Positions 1 through 10,452 of a stretch of 64,000 bases of DNA are shown one piece after another. The notes under the pieces were generated by a model. It searched no databases and had not been told where the DNA came from. It saw only the letters and a list, made by a program, of their open reading frames with translations. How positions within the stretch are numbered: position 1 is the stretch's first letter; every line of letters begins with the position of its first letter. The stretch comes from Gimesia aquarii. GTDB lineage: Bacteria > Planctomycetota > Planctomycetia > Planctomycetales > Planctomycetaceae. Position numbers and translations under genes: made by a program. Location of the stretch: NCBI RefSeq assembly GCF_007748175.1, contig NZ_CP037422.1:1590528-1654527 (forward strand), given 5' to 3'.

Positions 1-997
1 TGGCATAACCGGCTTTGACACCGTCGACGCGCCAAACGCTGCCAGTTTCTGTAATGTCGCCACGTTTTGATCCATCAATGCACTGGATACGACCAAATTC
101 CACATTGTCGATGTTGTCTTCGCCATGCGCGATATAAACCAGGTTGCCATCGGTAACGGGCGAGCAATTCAACCCACGTTTGGACATTTTGAAGCCCCAG
201 AGCTTTTCTCCCGTGCGGGCATTCAAGGCATAACAACCACCGTCTGAGTTCCCGGCAATCAACATCCGTGTGCCGTCGATGACGGTCACAATGGGGACAG
301 AATAGTTAGTGTCGTAAGGCTTACCACCGGGGGCGGCTGTCCAAAGCAGTTTTCCAGTTTTCTTATCAAAGGCATAGTAAGTCTGTTTTGGAGGAGGAAC
401 GGCAGTCTTACCCCAGTTAAGTTGCAGAAAACTGACAATCACCCGATTTTCATCAACGACGGGTGTTTGTGTTCGTCCACCATAACCAGAGATTTTTCCA
501 TAGTCTTCGGCCAGCGAGGTTTCCCAGAGCACTTTACCTTCAGGAGAGTAGCATCGAAACAGACCACTGACTGAGTGAACGAAAACGTTTCCGGTTTCCG
601 GATCGCCGGCCATACTGGCCCAGCCCACGCGAGGTGAAGGGATGTCGGTTTGAAAGACATTAAACTCATCTTTCCAGAGTTCTTTGCCCGTCTTAGCATC
701 CCAGCAGACAACTTGCTCTCTGGAATGGATTTTATCTTCCGGATCATTGACATCATGGTGTGTTCGACAATTTAGATAGACACGACCATCTAAAATAATC
801 GGGGCAGAACGACCGCCAATGTCTGATTTCCAGATCACATTTTTACCGTCAAGAGACCAGGCATCAACCAGGTTGGTTTCACGGGAAATTCCATTATGCT
901 CCGGGCCACGCCAGTGTGCCCAGTCGCCTGCCGTTGCAAGAGAGGCGGTGAAAAACAGCATAGCGGAGCCGACAAGCACCATGTTCATTCTTCGCAT
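1..997 (-). CDS. PQQ-like beta-propeller repeat protein, exported (3' end outside window)
   Basis: This gene runs off the left edge, so only its first ~332 residues are present. The start at 997 gives an N-terminus [16 protein letters not shown] followed by TASLATAG, a typical Sec signal peptide, with GAGGATC as ribosome binding site just upstream. The mature part opens with [14 protein letters not shown], the usual opening of planctomycete BamB/PQQ-like proteins, and carries repeated blade motifs such as [29 protein letters not shown] and [15 protein letters not shown]. These repeats identify an eight-bladed quinoprotein-type propeller. In this family many members lack the PQQ ligands and act as scaffolds or have no assigned role, so an enzymatic activity should not be assumed. 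It is divergent from hemB. Family call is secure; function is unknown. Confidence 0.85.
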   Translation of the reverse strand, partial: MRRMNMVLVGSAMLFFTASLATAGDWAHWRGPEHNGISRETNLVDAWSLDGKNVIWKSDIGGRSAPIILDGRVYLNCRTHHDVNDPEDKIHSREQVVCWDAKTGKELWKDEFNVFQTDIPSPRVGWASMAGDPETGNVFVHSVSGLFRCYSPEGKVLWETSLAEDYGKISGYGGRTQTPVVDENRVIVSFLQLNWGKTAVPPPKQTYYAFDKKTGKLLWTAAPGGKPYDTNYSVPIVTVIDGTRMLIAGNSDGGCYALNARTGEKLWGFKMSKRGLNCSPVTDGNLVYIAHGEDNIDNVEFGRIQCIDGSKRGDITETGSVWRVDGVKAGYA

Positions 998-2270
<1,273 letters not shown>

Positions 2271-2521
2271 ATGAAAATTTGGTGAGGAACCGGATTCTTT
2301 TGTTGAAATTGATGTGGAAAACATCGCTTTTTGCTATAATCTTCGACTTCTTTTTGATGGGTTTCAGATCGTCTCTTAAGATCTAAACGAGTGCGGTCTT
2401 CGCGATTTACGAAAAAGTTTGCTATTTTTTCGAACATCCGTTTGAGAAATAGTGTCACAATTCCTTTCCAAGAATCCGATAATGTAGTTTTACGGTTGTT
2501 TTAACTAGACGAGGTGTATCA

Positions 2522-3727
2522 GTGCAATTAACGGGAAATGCCAGCAGTCAGGACACGATTGCCCTATTCGAGAAATATGTCATTCCCAATTATGGTCGTT
2601 ATCCGATCAGCCTGGTGCGCGGCGAAGGCAGCTACGTTTGGGACGCCGAGGGGAAACGCTATCTCGATCTGTTTCCCGGATGGGGGTGTAATATACTGGG
2701 CTATTCTCCCGAGCCGGTGGTCTCTGCCATTCAAGATCAGGTTTCTCGTTTGATTCACGTACCCAATACCTGGTACACCGAAGCACAAGGAAGATTCGCC
2801 GAATTTCTCTGCACGCGAAGTTTCGGTAAAGCCTTCTTCTGTAACAGTGGTGCGGAAGCCGTCGAAGGCGCTATTAAACTGGCTCGATTACATTTCGATG
2901 GCAAACGTCCCAAAATCATTACCTGCGAAAATGGGTTTCACGGTCGAACGTTTGCCGCAGTCACGGCCACAGCCCAGCCCAAATATCATGATGGATTGGG
3001 CCCCTTAGTTGCCGGCTTTCGATATGCACCGTTTAATGATCTGGAAGCGATTGCCAGTCTGGTGGACGATGAAACATGTGCCATCATGGTAGAACCGATA
3101 CAGGGTGAGGGCGGCGTTAACATTCCAGATGAAGGTTATCTGGCCGGTCTTCGAAAGGTGGCAGATGAAGCCAACTGTCTGCTGATCTTTGATGAAGTAC
3201 AAACCAGCATGGGACGCACCGGAACCTGGTTCGGATATCAGCAGTGGGGTGTTCAGCCCGACATCATGACCATGGCTAAAGGCATCGCAGCGGGAGTCGC
3301 AGCGGGAGCCGTAATCGCGAATGAAGAAGTTGCCCCCAGCTTACGCCCCGGAATGCATGCCAGCACGTTTGGCGGGAATCCGCTGGCGATGGCAGCAGGC
3401 TTGGCCACCGGCCAAATGATCGAAGAGCAAAACCTGTTGGACAATTGTCAAAGTATGTCACAGCAATTTCAGCAATTCTTCGGCCAACTCCAGAATGAGC
3501 TGCCGATTATTCGTGAAGTACGAGTCCGCGGTATGATGGTGGGTATCGATTTGAACATTCCTTCTGGTCCTGCTGTTGGAAAATGTATGGACCGTGGATT
3601 ACTGATCAATTCGACGCATGATACCGTTGTCCGTTTATTGCCGCCTTTGAATGTGACTTTGGAACAGGTCGAAGAAGGCTGTGAGATCATCGCGACCGTG
3701 TTGCGGGAAATGGCTGAAGAAGCATAA
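2522..3727 (+). CDS. argD: acetylornithine aminotransferase
   Basis: Class III PLP-dependent aminotransferase that converts N-acetylglutamate semialdehyde to N-acetylornithine in arginine synthesis. The gene starts with GTG at 2522, preceded by GACGAGG. The 401-residue product shows the [16 protein letters not shown] cofactor segment (107-122), the ENGFHGRT motif near 136-143, the PLP-ring aspartate in [14 protein letters not shown] (Asp224) and the Schiff-base lysine at Lys253 in [10 protein letters not shown]. The segment [13 protein letters not shown] is also typical of ArgD. Related enzymes (GABA or ornithine aminotransferase) share this fold, but the location directly upstream of argF makes acetylornithine the likely substrate. 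Inverted repeats between the two genes may control read-through. Confidence 0.93.
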   Translation: MQLTGNASSQDTIALFEKYVIPNYGRYPISLVRGEGSYVWDAEGKRYLDLFPGWGCNILGYSPEPVVSAIQDQVSRLIHVPNTWYTEAQGRFAEFLCTRSFGKAFFCNSGAEAVEGAIKLARLHFDGKRPKIITCENGFHGRTFAAVTATAQPKYHDGLGPLVAGFRYAPFNDLEAIASLVDDETCAIMVEPIQGEGGVNIPDEGYLAGLRKVADEANCLLIFDEVQTSMGRTGTWFGYQQWGVQPDIMTMAKGIAAGVAAGAVIANEEVAPSLRPGMHASTFGGNPLAMAAGLATGQMIEEQNLLDNCQSMSQQFQQFFGQLQNELPIIREVRVRGMMVGIDLNIPSGPAVGKCMDRGLLINSTHDTVVRLLPPLNVTLEQVEEGCEIIATVLREMAEEA

Positions 3728-3770
3728 GGCTGACGGGGCGTTTCATCAAGACAATTTGAGCTATTCACAT

Positions 3771-3818
3771 ATTCCTGTTCGAATCTTATTTCAAGAAGCG
3801 AACAGGAATTCCTGTTTT
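3771..3818 (+). promoter_or_regulatory. competing hairpins between argD and argF (attenuator-like)
   Basis: ATTCCTGTTCG (3771-3781) is perfectly complementary to CGAACAGGAAT (3799-3809). The second arm overlaps a palindrome AACAGGAATTCCTGTT (3801-3816), which can instead fold as a 6-bp stem AACAGG/CCTGTT with an AATT loop followed by TTTTT (3814-3818). The two folds exclude each other, as in an antiterminator/terminator pair. argF starts 27 bases later. The layout is seen directly; the regulatory role is inferred, and a simple operator or weak terminator is also possible. Confidence 0.45.
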
Positions 3819-3844
3819 TAACATATCATTGATTGAGATATCCA

Positions 3845-4762
3845 ATGAGACATTTAATTACCTTGCACGACTTGGAATCGTCTGAAATCCTCGAAATATT
3901 TGCCCTCGTTCAGGAATTAAAAGAGAAACAAAAATCAGGAGAACGCCCACAGTTATTACAGGGCCATACAATGACTCAGGTATTCGAAAAACCCTCGCTG
4001 AGAACAAGGCTCAGTTTTGAATCAGCCATGTGGGAACTGGGAGGGGGCGCGAGCTTCTTTACCTGCAAAGAGGCGGGCCTGGATGGACGTGAATCGATTG
4101 AAGATGTCGCCCGGGTGATTGGCGGCTATTCTGATGTGATCACACTGAGAACCTTCTCGCACGAACTCATAGAACAGTTCGCTAAAAACTCGAACGCTTC
4201 AGTAATCAACGCACTCTCCGATCTAAGTCATCCCTGTCAGGCATTGACCGATCTGTTTACGATGCAGGAAATCGCCGGCGATGTATCACAGCAGAAACTG
4301 GCGTATGTGGGTGATGGTAATAACGTGGCCTATTCACTCGCCAACTGTTGTGCCAAGTTAGGAGTTCCGTTTGTGGTCTCTTCGCCGGAAGGCTTTGAGT
4401 TATCTTCAGATTTCGTGGCTTCCTTGAAAGCAAACATCCCAGACGCCAAGCTGGAACTGGAGCCCGATCCGCAAAAAGCGGTTGCAGAAGCAAACGTGAT
4501 TTACACCGATGTCTGGGCCAGCATGGGACAGGAAGCAGAAACGGAAAAACGCAAGAAAATTTTTGCTGATTATCAGGTCAATTCCAAGCTCATGACAGCC
4601 GCGGGATCTAATTGTAAATTTATGCATTGCCTGCCTGCGAAGCGGGGACTCGAAGTCACCGATGAGGTCCTCGATAGTCGACAAAGTATTGTCTTCCAGC
4701 AAGCCGAAAATCGAAAGCATCTGGCGAAAGGGTTGTTGGTCTGGTTAATGCAACAGGCATGA
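3845..4762 (+). CDS. argF: ornithine carbamoyltransferase
   Basis: Transfers the carbamoyl group from carbamoyl phosphate to ornithine, giving citrulline in arginine synthesis. The ATG at 3845 gives 305 residues, the usual length; an in-frame TTG at 3833 would add four residues but has no better binding site. The carbamoyl-phosphate motif reads SLRTR (51-55; S-T-R-T-R in many homologues), followed by HPCQALTDL (129-137), VGDGNNVAYS (155-164), the ornithine-loop-type SMG after DVWA (222-228) and HCLPAKRG (261-268). It follows argD in the same direction with about 117 bases between them and ends at a strong intrinsic terminator, so argD-argF is a plausible arginine operon. Confidence 0.96.
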   Translation: MRHLITLHDLESSEILEIFALVQELKEKQKSGERPQLLQGHTMTQVFEKPSLRTRLSFESAMWELGGGASFFTCKEAGLDGRESIEDVARVIGGYSDVITLRTFSHELIEQFAKNSNASVINALSDLSHPCQALTDLFTMQEIAGDVSQQKLAYVGDGNNVAYSLANCCAKLGVPFVVSSPEGFELSSDFVASLKANIPDAKLELEPDPQKAVAEANVIYTDVWASMGQEAETEKRKKIFADYQVNSKLMTAAGSNCKFMHCLPAKRGLEVTDEVLDSRQSIVFQQAENRKHLAKGLLVWLMQQA

Positions 4763-4783
4763 TCCTTAAAAAAGTCATAGTTC

Positions 4784-4815
4784 AAAACCTCGGTGAATAT
4801 CGCCGAGGTTTTTTT
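4784..4815 (+). terminator. intrinsic terminator after argF
   Basis: Perfect arms AAAACCTCGG (4784-4793) and CCGAGGTTTT (4803-4812) with a 9-base loop are followed by an uninterrupted T-run to 4815. It lies 22 bases past the argF stop codon. Confidence 0.92.
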
Positions 4816-5494
4816 GTTAGTGATGCACATTGTTCATTGCGACACAAAAAGTTATCAGGCCCTCAAGTTCACTTGACATTTTTGGGAATTGTTTCACCAA
4901 TGATCTCGTTCTTTTATAGGTGCTGAAAGTTTAGCTTGACGTCATCGCGACCTTCGCGAAACTCTGTGATCTGCGTCGCGCGCGCGAGCGAAAAAATTCA
5001 TGCTGGTGCATCAATTTCTTCCTGTTGATTCTATCACTACAAAACCCTCTTGTTTGGCGATGTTTTTTAGAAAAGACTAAAATCCAGTTCTGAATGAGCA
5101 CTATTTGGTTTCCCCAAATGAGCCCTGTTTGGTCCGATTGACTTGAGATCTGAACTCTCAACTTTCCAAAATTGACCATAGTCGAGACAATAATGCGCAA
5201 AAGTGGATCAAGCTGGTTTCGAAGGTCAGCCAATGCTGCAAACGGGTTTATGCAATAGGGGTTACCGCTATCTAGTATTGAGAGATTCATCTGGAACTCC
5301 GCACAAATAGAATGCAATAAAAACATTGCATGTACGCTGACTAAAAGATATTAAATCCTCAGATACTATTTTCGGACGCGTACCTGAAAGAAACCTTGCA
5401 ATTTGACAACTCAGTATTCTATCTGATACGACTCGTACTGTATGACATGAAAATCCGGCAGTAGTCAGCTTTAAAGTACCAGTGGTGGAGCTCG
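4816..5494. other. 679-base gene-free region with a dispersed repeat
   Basis: No convincing gene is present. A 131-codon open frame on the minus strand (4931-5326) lacks a ribosome binding site and its C-terminal end is arginine- and serine-rich translation of the GC-rich repeat at 4970-4988. The region lies downstream of both argF and the transporter gene, so it is the joint 3' space of two convergent genes. Confidence 0.5.
4970..4988 (+). repeat. 19-bp GC-rich dispersed repeat, copy 1
   Basis: TCTGCGTCGCGCGCGCGAG occurs here and, in inverted orientation and base-perfect, at 11109-11127. The low-complexity CG run lowers its significance, but the non-repetitive flanks TCTGCGT and GAG also match. 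Confidence 0.6.
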
Positions 5495-6964
5495 CTACTT
5501 ATTAAACAGCTCATTAATGGCGTCTTTGTAGAAGACCGAGAACATCAGCCATGCCATCAGCAGTGTCAGGATCAGGTTGAGAGATTGACCGCAAACATAG
5601 AGGATCAACGGCTTGCCTCCTTTCAGGAATTTCGTCAGTTCTCGGAAGTTGGTTTCGAGACCGATACTGATAAACGCCAGACAGAAGAACCAGCCTCGGA
5701 AAACCTTCGATGATTCTTTCACCATTGTGGGAACAATGATGTCGCCGCCCTGCATGTAAACATACATAAGCGAGAAGACAGAAGAGGCAAGCACAAATCC
5801 AAGTACGAATTTGGGGAATCGATACCAGATTTCCCAGGCATCGGGCTTGATTTTTGATTCCTTACCTTCCACACGAGTGACCCAGTACACGGCGACTCCG
5901 AACGCGGTGACACCAATGAGAATATTTTGAATCATTTTGATCGTAATTGCCACCTGTTCGGCTTGTTCCCCCAATATAGCTCCTGAGGCAGCCACCGCGC
6001 CGGTGGAATCGATTGTGCCTCCCATCCAGGCGCCTCCCAGGATGGGACCAATCCCCAACACTTTAATCAGAGCGGGCATCACAATCATCATGATGACAGT
6101 GAAACTTAACGAGAGGCCAATCGCAAACGACAGCTCTTCCTTTTTCGCTTTACAAGATGCGGCTGTGGCAATCGCGGCGGAGACACCACACACGGACATA
6201 TCAGCCGAAATAACCATGTTCAGCGATTTCGATTCCAGTTTGAGAATCTTCTGTCCAAAAGCATAAGTACTGATGAGCACGACAGGGGTTACAATCCAGG
6301 CGATACAAATTCCCGGCAGTCCCAGGATTAACAGCCGACTGAAGAGCACACTGGCCCCCATAATGACAAGACCTGTTTTAATATAAAATTCTGTTTTCAG
6401 TGCGGGCTTCATCCACTCGGGAGTACCAATCGTATTGCTGATCACCAAACCGATCATCAGTGCCCAAAGTGCATACTCCAGATTGTACCTTTTGGCTACA
6501 ACTTGCCCTGTGAGGATATATGCCAGCGTTGCCAACAAAAACACGCCGACGAATCCGACAGCGAACTTTGTAACAGAGTGCCCCATTGCTTTAATACCCA
6601 ATGAGAAAGCACACAGGCTTATGAAAAAAACAGCGCATAACGGAATGAGCAGGTTTCTCTTTTCAGGTGGAAATATCGAACTGATCGGGTTTTGAGTCCA
6701 TGAACCTGGTTTTGCTAACCAGGGCTTGAGTGGACTATGTACGCTCGGCTTTTCGCCAGCAGTCTTTGCTTCTGCGAGTTGCTCGGAAAAATTGTTCGGC
6801 AGGTTAAGATAAAACGCCAGAAAACAGATCAGCAGTAAGAGCCCGCCAATCCAGATGGCCCACCAGTCTTCGCTGGTCTTCATTTCGGACCAGGTCGAAC
6901 GCCGTGGAGTAGGAGCGACGATATCACCCTGTTCAGGGTCAGGAGCAGGCGCGTTTTCTGACAT
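5495..6964 (-). CDS. YeiH/UPF0324 family putative sulfate exporter, membrane protein
   Basis: Integral inner-membrane protein of 489 residues with about eleven hydrophobic segments. After a cytosolic-looking, proline-rich N-terminus (about 40 residues) come a first membrane segment near 37-54, then a long loop to ~105 and the conserved transporter core. Motifs typical of the Cons_hypoth698/YeiH family are [48 protein letters not shown] and [16 protein letters not shown]. Homologues are annotated as putative sulfate exporters on thin evidence, so the substrate is open. The loop between the first and second membrane segments is longer than in the short (~340 aa) YeiH proteins. The gene is monocistronic on the minus strand; a palindromic repeat lies upstream. 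Confidence 0.85.
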   Translation of the reverse strand: MSENAPAPDPEQGDIVAPTPRRSTWSEMKTSEDWWAIWIGGLLLLICFLAFYLNLPNNFSEQLAEAKTAGEKPSVHSPLKPWLAKPGSWTQNPISSIFPPEKRNLLIPLCAVFFISLCAFSLGIKAMGHSVTKFAVGFVGVFLLATLAYILTGQVVAKRYNLEYALWALMIGLVISNTIGTPEWMKPALKTEFYIKTGLVIMGASVLFSRLLILGLPGICIAWIVTPVVLISTYAFGQKILKLESKSLNMVISADMSVCGVSAAIATAASCKAKKEELSFAIGLSLSFTVIMMIVMPALIKVLGIGPILGGAWMGGTIDSTGAVAASGAILGEQAEQVAITIKMIQNILIGVTAFGVAVYWVTRVEGKESKIKPDAWEIWYRFPKFVLGFVLASSVFSLMYVYMQGGDIIVPTMVKESSKVFRGWFFCLAFISIGLETNFRELTKFLKGGKPLILYVCGQSLNLILTLLMAWLMFSVFYKDAINELFNK

Positions 6965-6997
6965 GATTCATCTCAAACAAGTGGGTTGATTTTTTCT

Positions 6998-7052
6998 GAG
7001 CGGAATGGCGCTAGCCACCGGTAAACACAATACCGACGGCTAGTGCCGCTCA
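6998..7052. repeat. palindromic extragenic repeat with GCTAGC core, copy 1
   Basis: The left arm, TGAGCGG then AAT then GGCGCTAGCCACCGGTA (6998-7023), pairs with the right arm, TACCGACGGCTAG then TGCCGCTCA (7031-7052), over a short loop and a small bulge. A related single arm occurs at 11234-11260. It sits in the 5' region of the YeiH-type gene. It looks like a REP-type element; the similarity to GGCTAGCGCC repeats scattered in planctomycete genomes is from memory. Confidence 0.65.
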
Positions 7053-7237
7053 CTTTAGTTGTGAGAGGCAGATTGTAAAATATAATTGCATATCAACTGA
7101 ACTGGTGAGTTCACTTTGAAGTTAAGAATCATACCTTACAAAAAATGAGAACAATCGAAAAGCGTGAGGCGGATAATCGCATGGATATCCAGAGCGCAGA
7201 AAATAGGGGCCCATCTTTACCAAGTGGGTAGCGATAA

Positions 7238-7279
7238 AAAGGGGGCATGCCTCTTTTACTAGTGGGACATGCCCCCTTT
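7238..7279 (-). terminator. terminator of the DUF1559/lipoprotein unit
   Basis: Twelve-base perfect arms AAAGGGGGCATG (7238-7249) and CATGCCCCCTTT (7268-7279) enclose an 18-base loop. Read on the minus strand, the stem ends in CCCCCTTTTTATC, giving the T-run. It lies 41 bases past the stop of the lipoprotein gene. On the plus strand the stem is followed only by a T-rich stretch, so some bidirectional activity is possible. Confidence 0.85.
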
Positions 7280-7320
7280 ATCTATTCTTTTATGATCAAA
7301 CACACCTTGAGAATCGATGA

Positions 7321-7833
7321 TCAGTTTTGAAAAAACGAACGCGGGGGCTTGAATTTTGAGTCGAGCTCAAACTCGAATTTCGAATCCGGCGCCTTGACTG
7401 TGGCTCCCTGGATGATCGCATGAGGCTTGAACAGGTTATAGGCAGGGGGAATCTGCTCTTTCATCTCGACCTGACCTCGCTGGGTATTCGGAGGCACCGG
7501 AGACCCGTCCGGTTGCGTGATCTTCGAGAAGGTCACACCGTACTCCCCTGGAGGGCACCCCGGATTCGAATGATAGTCAGACAAAGTAAACTTGCCTGCT
7601 TCATCGGTCAGGCCAAATCCGCCGTTCCCTTTCGTGTTGCCTGTGGGATGAAATTCCACCATCGCGCCGACGAGTGGTTGACCATCCATCGCCACGAATC
7701 CCGAAACAGGAATCATTTCAATGTCGGGACCGGAATTCGAACCCCCACAACCGGAAAGAGAAGCAAGCATAACCGCGAAAGGTATTGCAAATCGTCGAGT
7801 CAATTTACGAGTCGTATCTAAGCCAGCACTCAT
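7321..7833 (-). CDS. lipoprotein with carboxypeptidase-regulatory-like fold
   Basis: A 170-residue exported lipoprotein. The N-terminus has a basic stretch (RKLTRRF), a hydrophobic core and the lipobox LSGC around residues 26-29. The mature part has the pattern VSGFVAMDGQPLVGAMVEFHP then GGFGLTDEAGKFTLSDY and PPGEYGVTFSK, typical of transthyretin-like or CarboxypepD_reg-like beta-sandwich proteins that are very common in planctomycetes. Such proteins usually follow a DUF1559 gene, as here (the DUF1559 stop is 112 bases upstream), and share its terminator. The precise role is unknown; attachment to the cell envelope is inferred from the lipobox. Confidence 0.85.
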   Translation of the reverse strand: MSAGLDTTRKLTRRFAIPFAVMLASLSGCGGSNSGPDIEMIPVSGFVAMDGQPLVGAMVEFHPTGNTKGNGGFGLTDEAGKFTLSDYHSNPGCPPGEYGVTFSKITQPDGSPVPPNTQRGQVEMKEQIPPAYNLFKPHAIIQGATVKAPDSKFEFELDSKFKPPRSFFQN

Positions 7834-7945
7834 GTATATCCACCAGAGATTGAAGAAGCAGGATTGATTAAGAGAAGAAGAGTCCTCCGCTCACGGGTTT
7901 CCTTATCCGTGAGCGTTGAAACTTCCCGACAAACAATTTCCCAGA

Positions 7946-8932
7946 TCAGAACTCGCCAATTACCTGACCGTCTTTGATTCTGGAGAGATTGGTGCGGATA
8001 GTGGAATCGATGTTCTCGCTGATAAATCGCACAGCACCATCCGCGAGCAGGATCATACAACCTCCGACATGGGCACTTCCGGGCATACTGTAAGATCCCA
8101 GTACGCCGGGCCGTTCCGTCATCGGAGGAGTCCAGGAACAACAGAGCCAGTAATTGATTCCCCGGCCGTGGGCCAGGTTGACGCCATTTCCCGCGTAGAC
8201 GCTACATCCCCAGTAGTTACCGGTTCCATCTCGCACCTGACGAGTCGTTTCGCACACCATGACGGTATTACTGGTGCCATCCTTGATCTTCGAAATATCG
8301 GAATTGGAATTCTCCCCAAAGAGAGCTCTCGTGGTAATTCCTTCATTACTCCACAACCTCCAGGGCCCTGTGCCGGAGCTGACACTGAACCCATAGTTGG
8401 TCATGGCACTTCCCGAGATACCACAGCCGTAGTAGGAAGTCGCGGAATTGTAGGTCTGATTGTTATCATCGCTCGGACAATTGAAAACGGCGATGACCTT
8501 TTTCGTCAGTTCCATATTAGCGGTAATGTCCGCAGACGCTCCCATCACTGTTCCCGCACTGGTCGAAGACCACCCACTGAACGTACTATCGCGTTGGGCG
8601 GCGGTGAAGTTGAACTGATTGTAGAGCGCAGACTGTTCCAGATAAGGCAGAAGTAGTGTCCAGCCGGATGTATTCAGGATCGGATCTCCGGCCTGCGTCC
8701 AGACCATGGCATTGTTGGCACTTGAGTAGGGAAACTTGGTGTGCGCGTCGTGATAATTGTGCAGAGCCAGACCAAGCTGCTTCATGTTATTCTTACAGGT
8801 AGAACGGCGAGCCGCTTCGCGCGCCTGCTGCACGGCAGGAAGCAGCAACGCGATTAAAATGGCTATAATCGCAATCACAACGAGCAGTTCTATCAGAGTA
8901 AAACCCTTCTTGCTGTATATGTTCCTCGACAT
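7946..8932 (-). CDS. DUF1559 domain protein with prepilin-type N-terminus (H-X9-DG)
   Basis: The ATG at 8932 is chosen because AGGGAG lies seven bases upstream; a TTG at 8935 is in frame. The 328-residue product begins with a type IV pilin/pseudopilin signal, [20 protein letters not shown], to be cut after glycine, followed by the [21 protein letters not shown] helix that marks the DUF1559 family. The family's C-terminal H-X9-DG motif is present in [18 protein letters not shown]. Planctomycetes carry many paralogues, thought to be envelope-associated pseudopilins; none has a firm function. It forms a two-gene unit with the downstream lipoprotein. Upstream sequence is AT-rich with a short tandem repeat and a perfect palindrome. 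Confidence 0.95.
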   Translation of the reverse strand: MSRNIYSKKGFTLIELLVVIAIIAILIALLLPAVQQAREAARRSTCKNNMKQLGLALHNYHDAHTKFPYSSANNAMVWTQAGDPILNTSGWTLLLPYLEQSALYNQFNFTAAQRDSTFSGWSSTSAGTVMGASADITANMELTKKVIAVFNCPSDDNNQTYNSATSYYGCGISGSAMTNYGFSVSSGTGPWRLWSNEGITTRALFGENSNSDISKIKDGTSNTVMVCETTRQVRDGTGNYWGCSVYAGNGVNLAHGRGINYWLCCSWTPPMTERPGVLGSYSMPGSAHVGGCMILLADGAVRFISENIDSTIRTNLSRIKDGQVIGEF

Positions 8933-9018
8933 CAAATAACTCCCTCTTTAAATTAATAGGATTAGAAATAAATTCACAGGATCTGAAAATGTGAAAGCTG
9001 ATAAGTATGATGCAATTG

Positions 9019-9046
9019 TTTTGTAGTGATGATTTTGTAGTGATGA
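9019..9046. repeat. 14-bp tandem duplication upstream of the DUF1559 gene
   Basis: TTTTGTAGTGATGA is present twice head to tail with no mismatch, 87 bases before the DUF1559 start. It is in the probable promoter or leader region of that gene. Confidence 0.8.
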
Positions 9047-9109
9047 TAATGGGAAGGATACTCATAAACACTGATTAATATTATATTTCAGTTCTAACGT
9101 ATTAGTAGG

Positions 9110-9125
9110 AAATAGTATACTATTT
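9110..9125. promoter_or_regulatory. 16-bp perfect palindrome, possible operator
   Basis: AAATAGTATACTATTT is fully self-complementary and lies about 180 bases upstream of the DUF1559 start inside very AT-rich DNA. It could be a dimeric regulator site; AT-rich sequence also makes a chance palindrome more likely. Confidence 0.25.
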
Positions 9126-9671
9126 TTAAATATTTATTAAATAATGATTAAGCCACTTATTCGACACGATATTCTCAAATGACCATAAGCTCCTGAAATA
9201 AAAGGGAGTAGCCAACAAAAAGGATCTGGCTCGTGCCCCACTTTCTGAATCGCCGTTTCCAGGAAAGTAAAAGGAGCCCTTTGGTATAGCACAAGGAATT
9301 GGTTTTCAATAAGTAACTCAGTTCTTGTGCTGAGTTAATGTAGTATTGGATGATATCAAGTAAGAGGACGTTCAACGTAAAGGCTCGTCTAGAGGTCTTC
9401 CACTGGAGAGGGACAGAGCACCATGTTCCAGCACACAGTAATGCAAAGAACGTGCCGCCAGGAGTATAAAAGGGTCGATCAAAATCCCCAGCTCACCGGA
9501 TATCGAAACACAACCTGTTTACTACTCTTTATTTATGGGAAACAGTATTTCGTCGTCTCAGAAATTTCTGACTTTGAGACATCAGACGATGGCTTCGCAA
9601 GTGCCATAACTTTTTGAAGATTGCCAATTAATTTCGCACCAGAGATCACCAGGATCACACGAAAAGAATAT
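9126..9671. other. AT-rich gene-free stretch between DUF1559 gene and IS remnant
   Basis: No supported gene. Short frames at 9175-9375 (-) and 9423-9617 (+) have no ribosome binding site and no recognisable motif. A small hairpin AACTCAG/CTGAGTT lies near 9316-9337. The stretch may be decayed mobile DNA, given the IS remnant beside it. Confidence 0.35.
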
Positions 9672-9679
9672 AAGGGTCT

Positions 9680-10129
9680 GGTTCAATACTGTTCGGTTCG
9701 GCAGTTGCTCTCGGCGTCTGATTTTTAGATCGGGGGTTTTAATGATTATAAAATCTGCGGAGTGGTAATGCGAACAATCGCTCTCAGATAAATCGGCGCA
9801 GCGTGAAGTAAGGCAGACGACTACAAGATATCAAGCATACGCTGAAACTGGTTGACGGAACCGTGATTGCCGCATTACCCCGCATCCCCCTGGCTTCGTT
9901 TCTTGAGACCCAGTCTAGTCATTCCAACCTGATGAACTGGACGCTGCACACGCACTTTGAAGTCGACCGTCACGTTCCCACACGAATAGACGTCACACCC
10001 GCCGGGGGGGAGAATACGACGAACGGGTAGTCATGGATCGGGCTATCGGAGCGGATCGGACGTACGTAATGGATCGGCTATAAAAAAGGGGTCAGCCAGA
10101 GCAACTACCGGGCCGAACAGCATTGAACC
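9680..10129. mobile_element. degenerate IS4-like insertion sequence, internally deleted
   Basis: Left end GGTTCAATACTG then TTCGGTTCGG (9680-9701) matches the reverse complement of the right end at 10108-10129 in 19 of 22 positions. Between these inverted ends lies only about 0.4 kb, containing a frameshifted fragment of an IS4-type transposase. A full element would need about 1.2 kb or more, so most of the transposase is lost. The outer boundaries may extend a few bases further on each side; no clear target duplication was seen. Confidence 0.75.
9812..10083 (+). pseudogene. IS4-family transposase fragment, frameshifted
   Basis: One frame (from 9812) reads GRRLQDIKHTLKLVDGTVIAA and continues to HTHFEVDRHVPTRIDVTPAGG. 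This matches, from memory, the core of IS4-type transposases, where LVDGT carries the first catalytic aspartate. At the run of G residues near 10004-10010 the frame shifts; the next frame reads EYDERVVMDRAIGADRTYVM and then stops at 10081-10083. Both N-terminal and C-terminal parts are missing, including the catalytic glutamate region. The fragment cannot be active. It sits inside matching terminal inverted repeats. Confidence 0.8.
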
Positions 10130-10137
10130 TGAACTCT

Positions 10138-10452
10138 TTAATGTCCCTCATTATTGAAATATTCCAAAACATTCAAAACGATTTTTTCAGGCTCATCAAG
10201 CGGTAACGGTTCTGACCTTTCGTTATCCTCTGTAGCAAACTTAATAGAGTCGCTACCTTTCTTTCCCACAATAGTTAACATAGTGGATTCTCGTAAGAAC
10301 TTATTTCTGGCCTTTACATCCATAGTGTTATACAACTCTGAGGGCTCAGTGTTTTCACTCGTATCGAATTCTTTAACGATTTCAACAATTCTGTTTCCTC
10401 CATTTTTTTTAAGTGACTCATATGAATAGATCTCCATCTTTCCTCTGGCCAT
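10138..10452 (-). CDS. hypothetical protein, 104 aa, next to IS remnant
   Basis: Unrecognised. The start at 10452 (MARGKMEIYSYESLKKNGGN) is preferred because GGAG lies five bases upstream on the minus strand; a longer frame reaches 10530 without a binding site. The product is soluble, charged and acidic toward its end (DEPEKIVLNVLEYFNNEGH), with no signal peptide or membrane segment. It is more AT-rich than its neighbours and its stop falls at the border of the degenerate IS element, which suggests acquired or accessory DNA. No family can be named. Confidence 0.5.
   Translation of the reverse strand: MARGKMEIYSYESLKKNGGNRIVEIVKEFDTSENTEPSELYNTMDVKARNKFLRESTMLTIVGKKGSDSIKFATEDNERSEPLPLDEPEKIVLNVLEYFNNEGH

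Noticed and set aside
4931-5326. 131-codon minus-strand open frame in the argF downstream gap
   Set aside because: No ribosome binding site, no conserved motif, and its C-terminal end is translated from the GC-rich repeat at 4970-4988.
9175-9617. Short frames on both strands next to the IS remnant
   Set aside because: No motif or ribosome binding site; AT-rich DNA often gives such frames.
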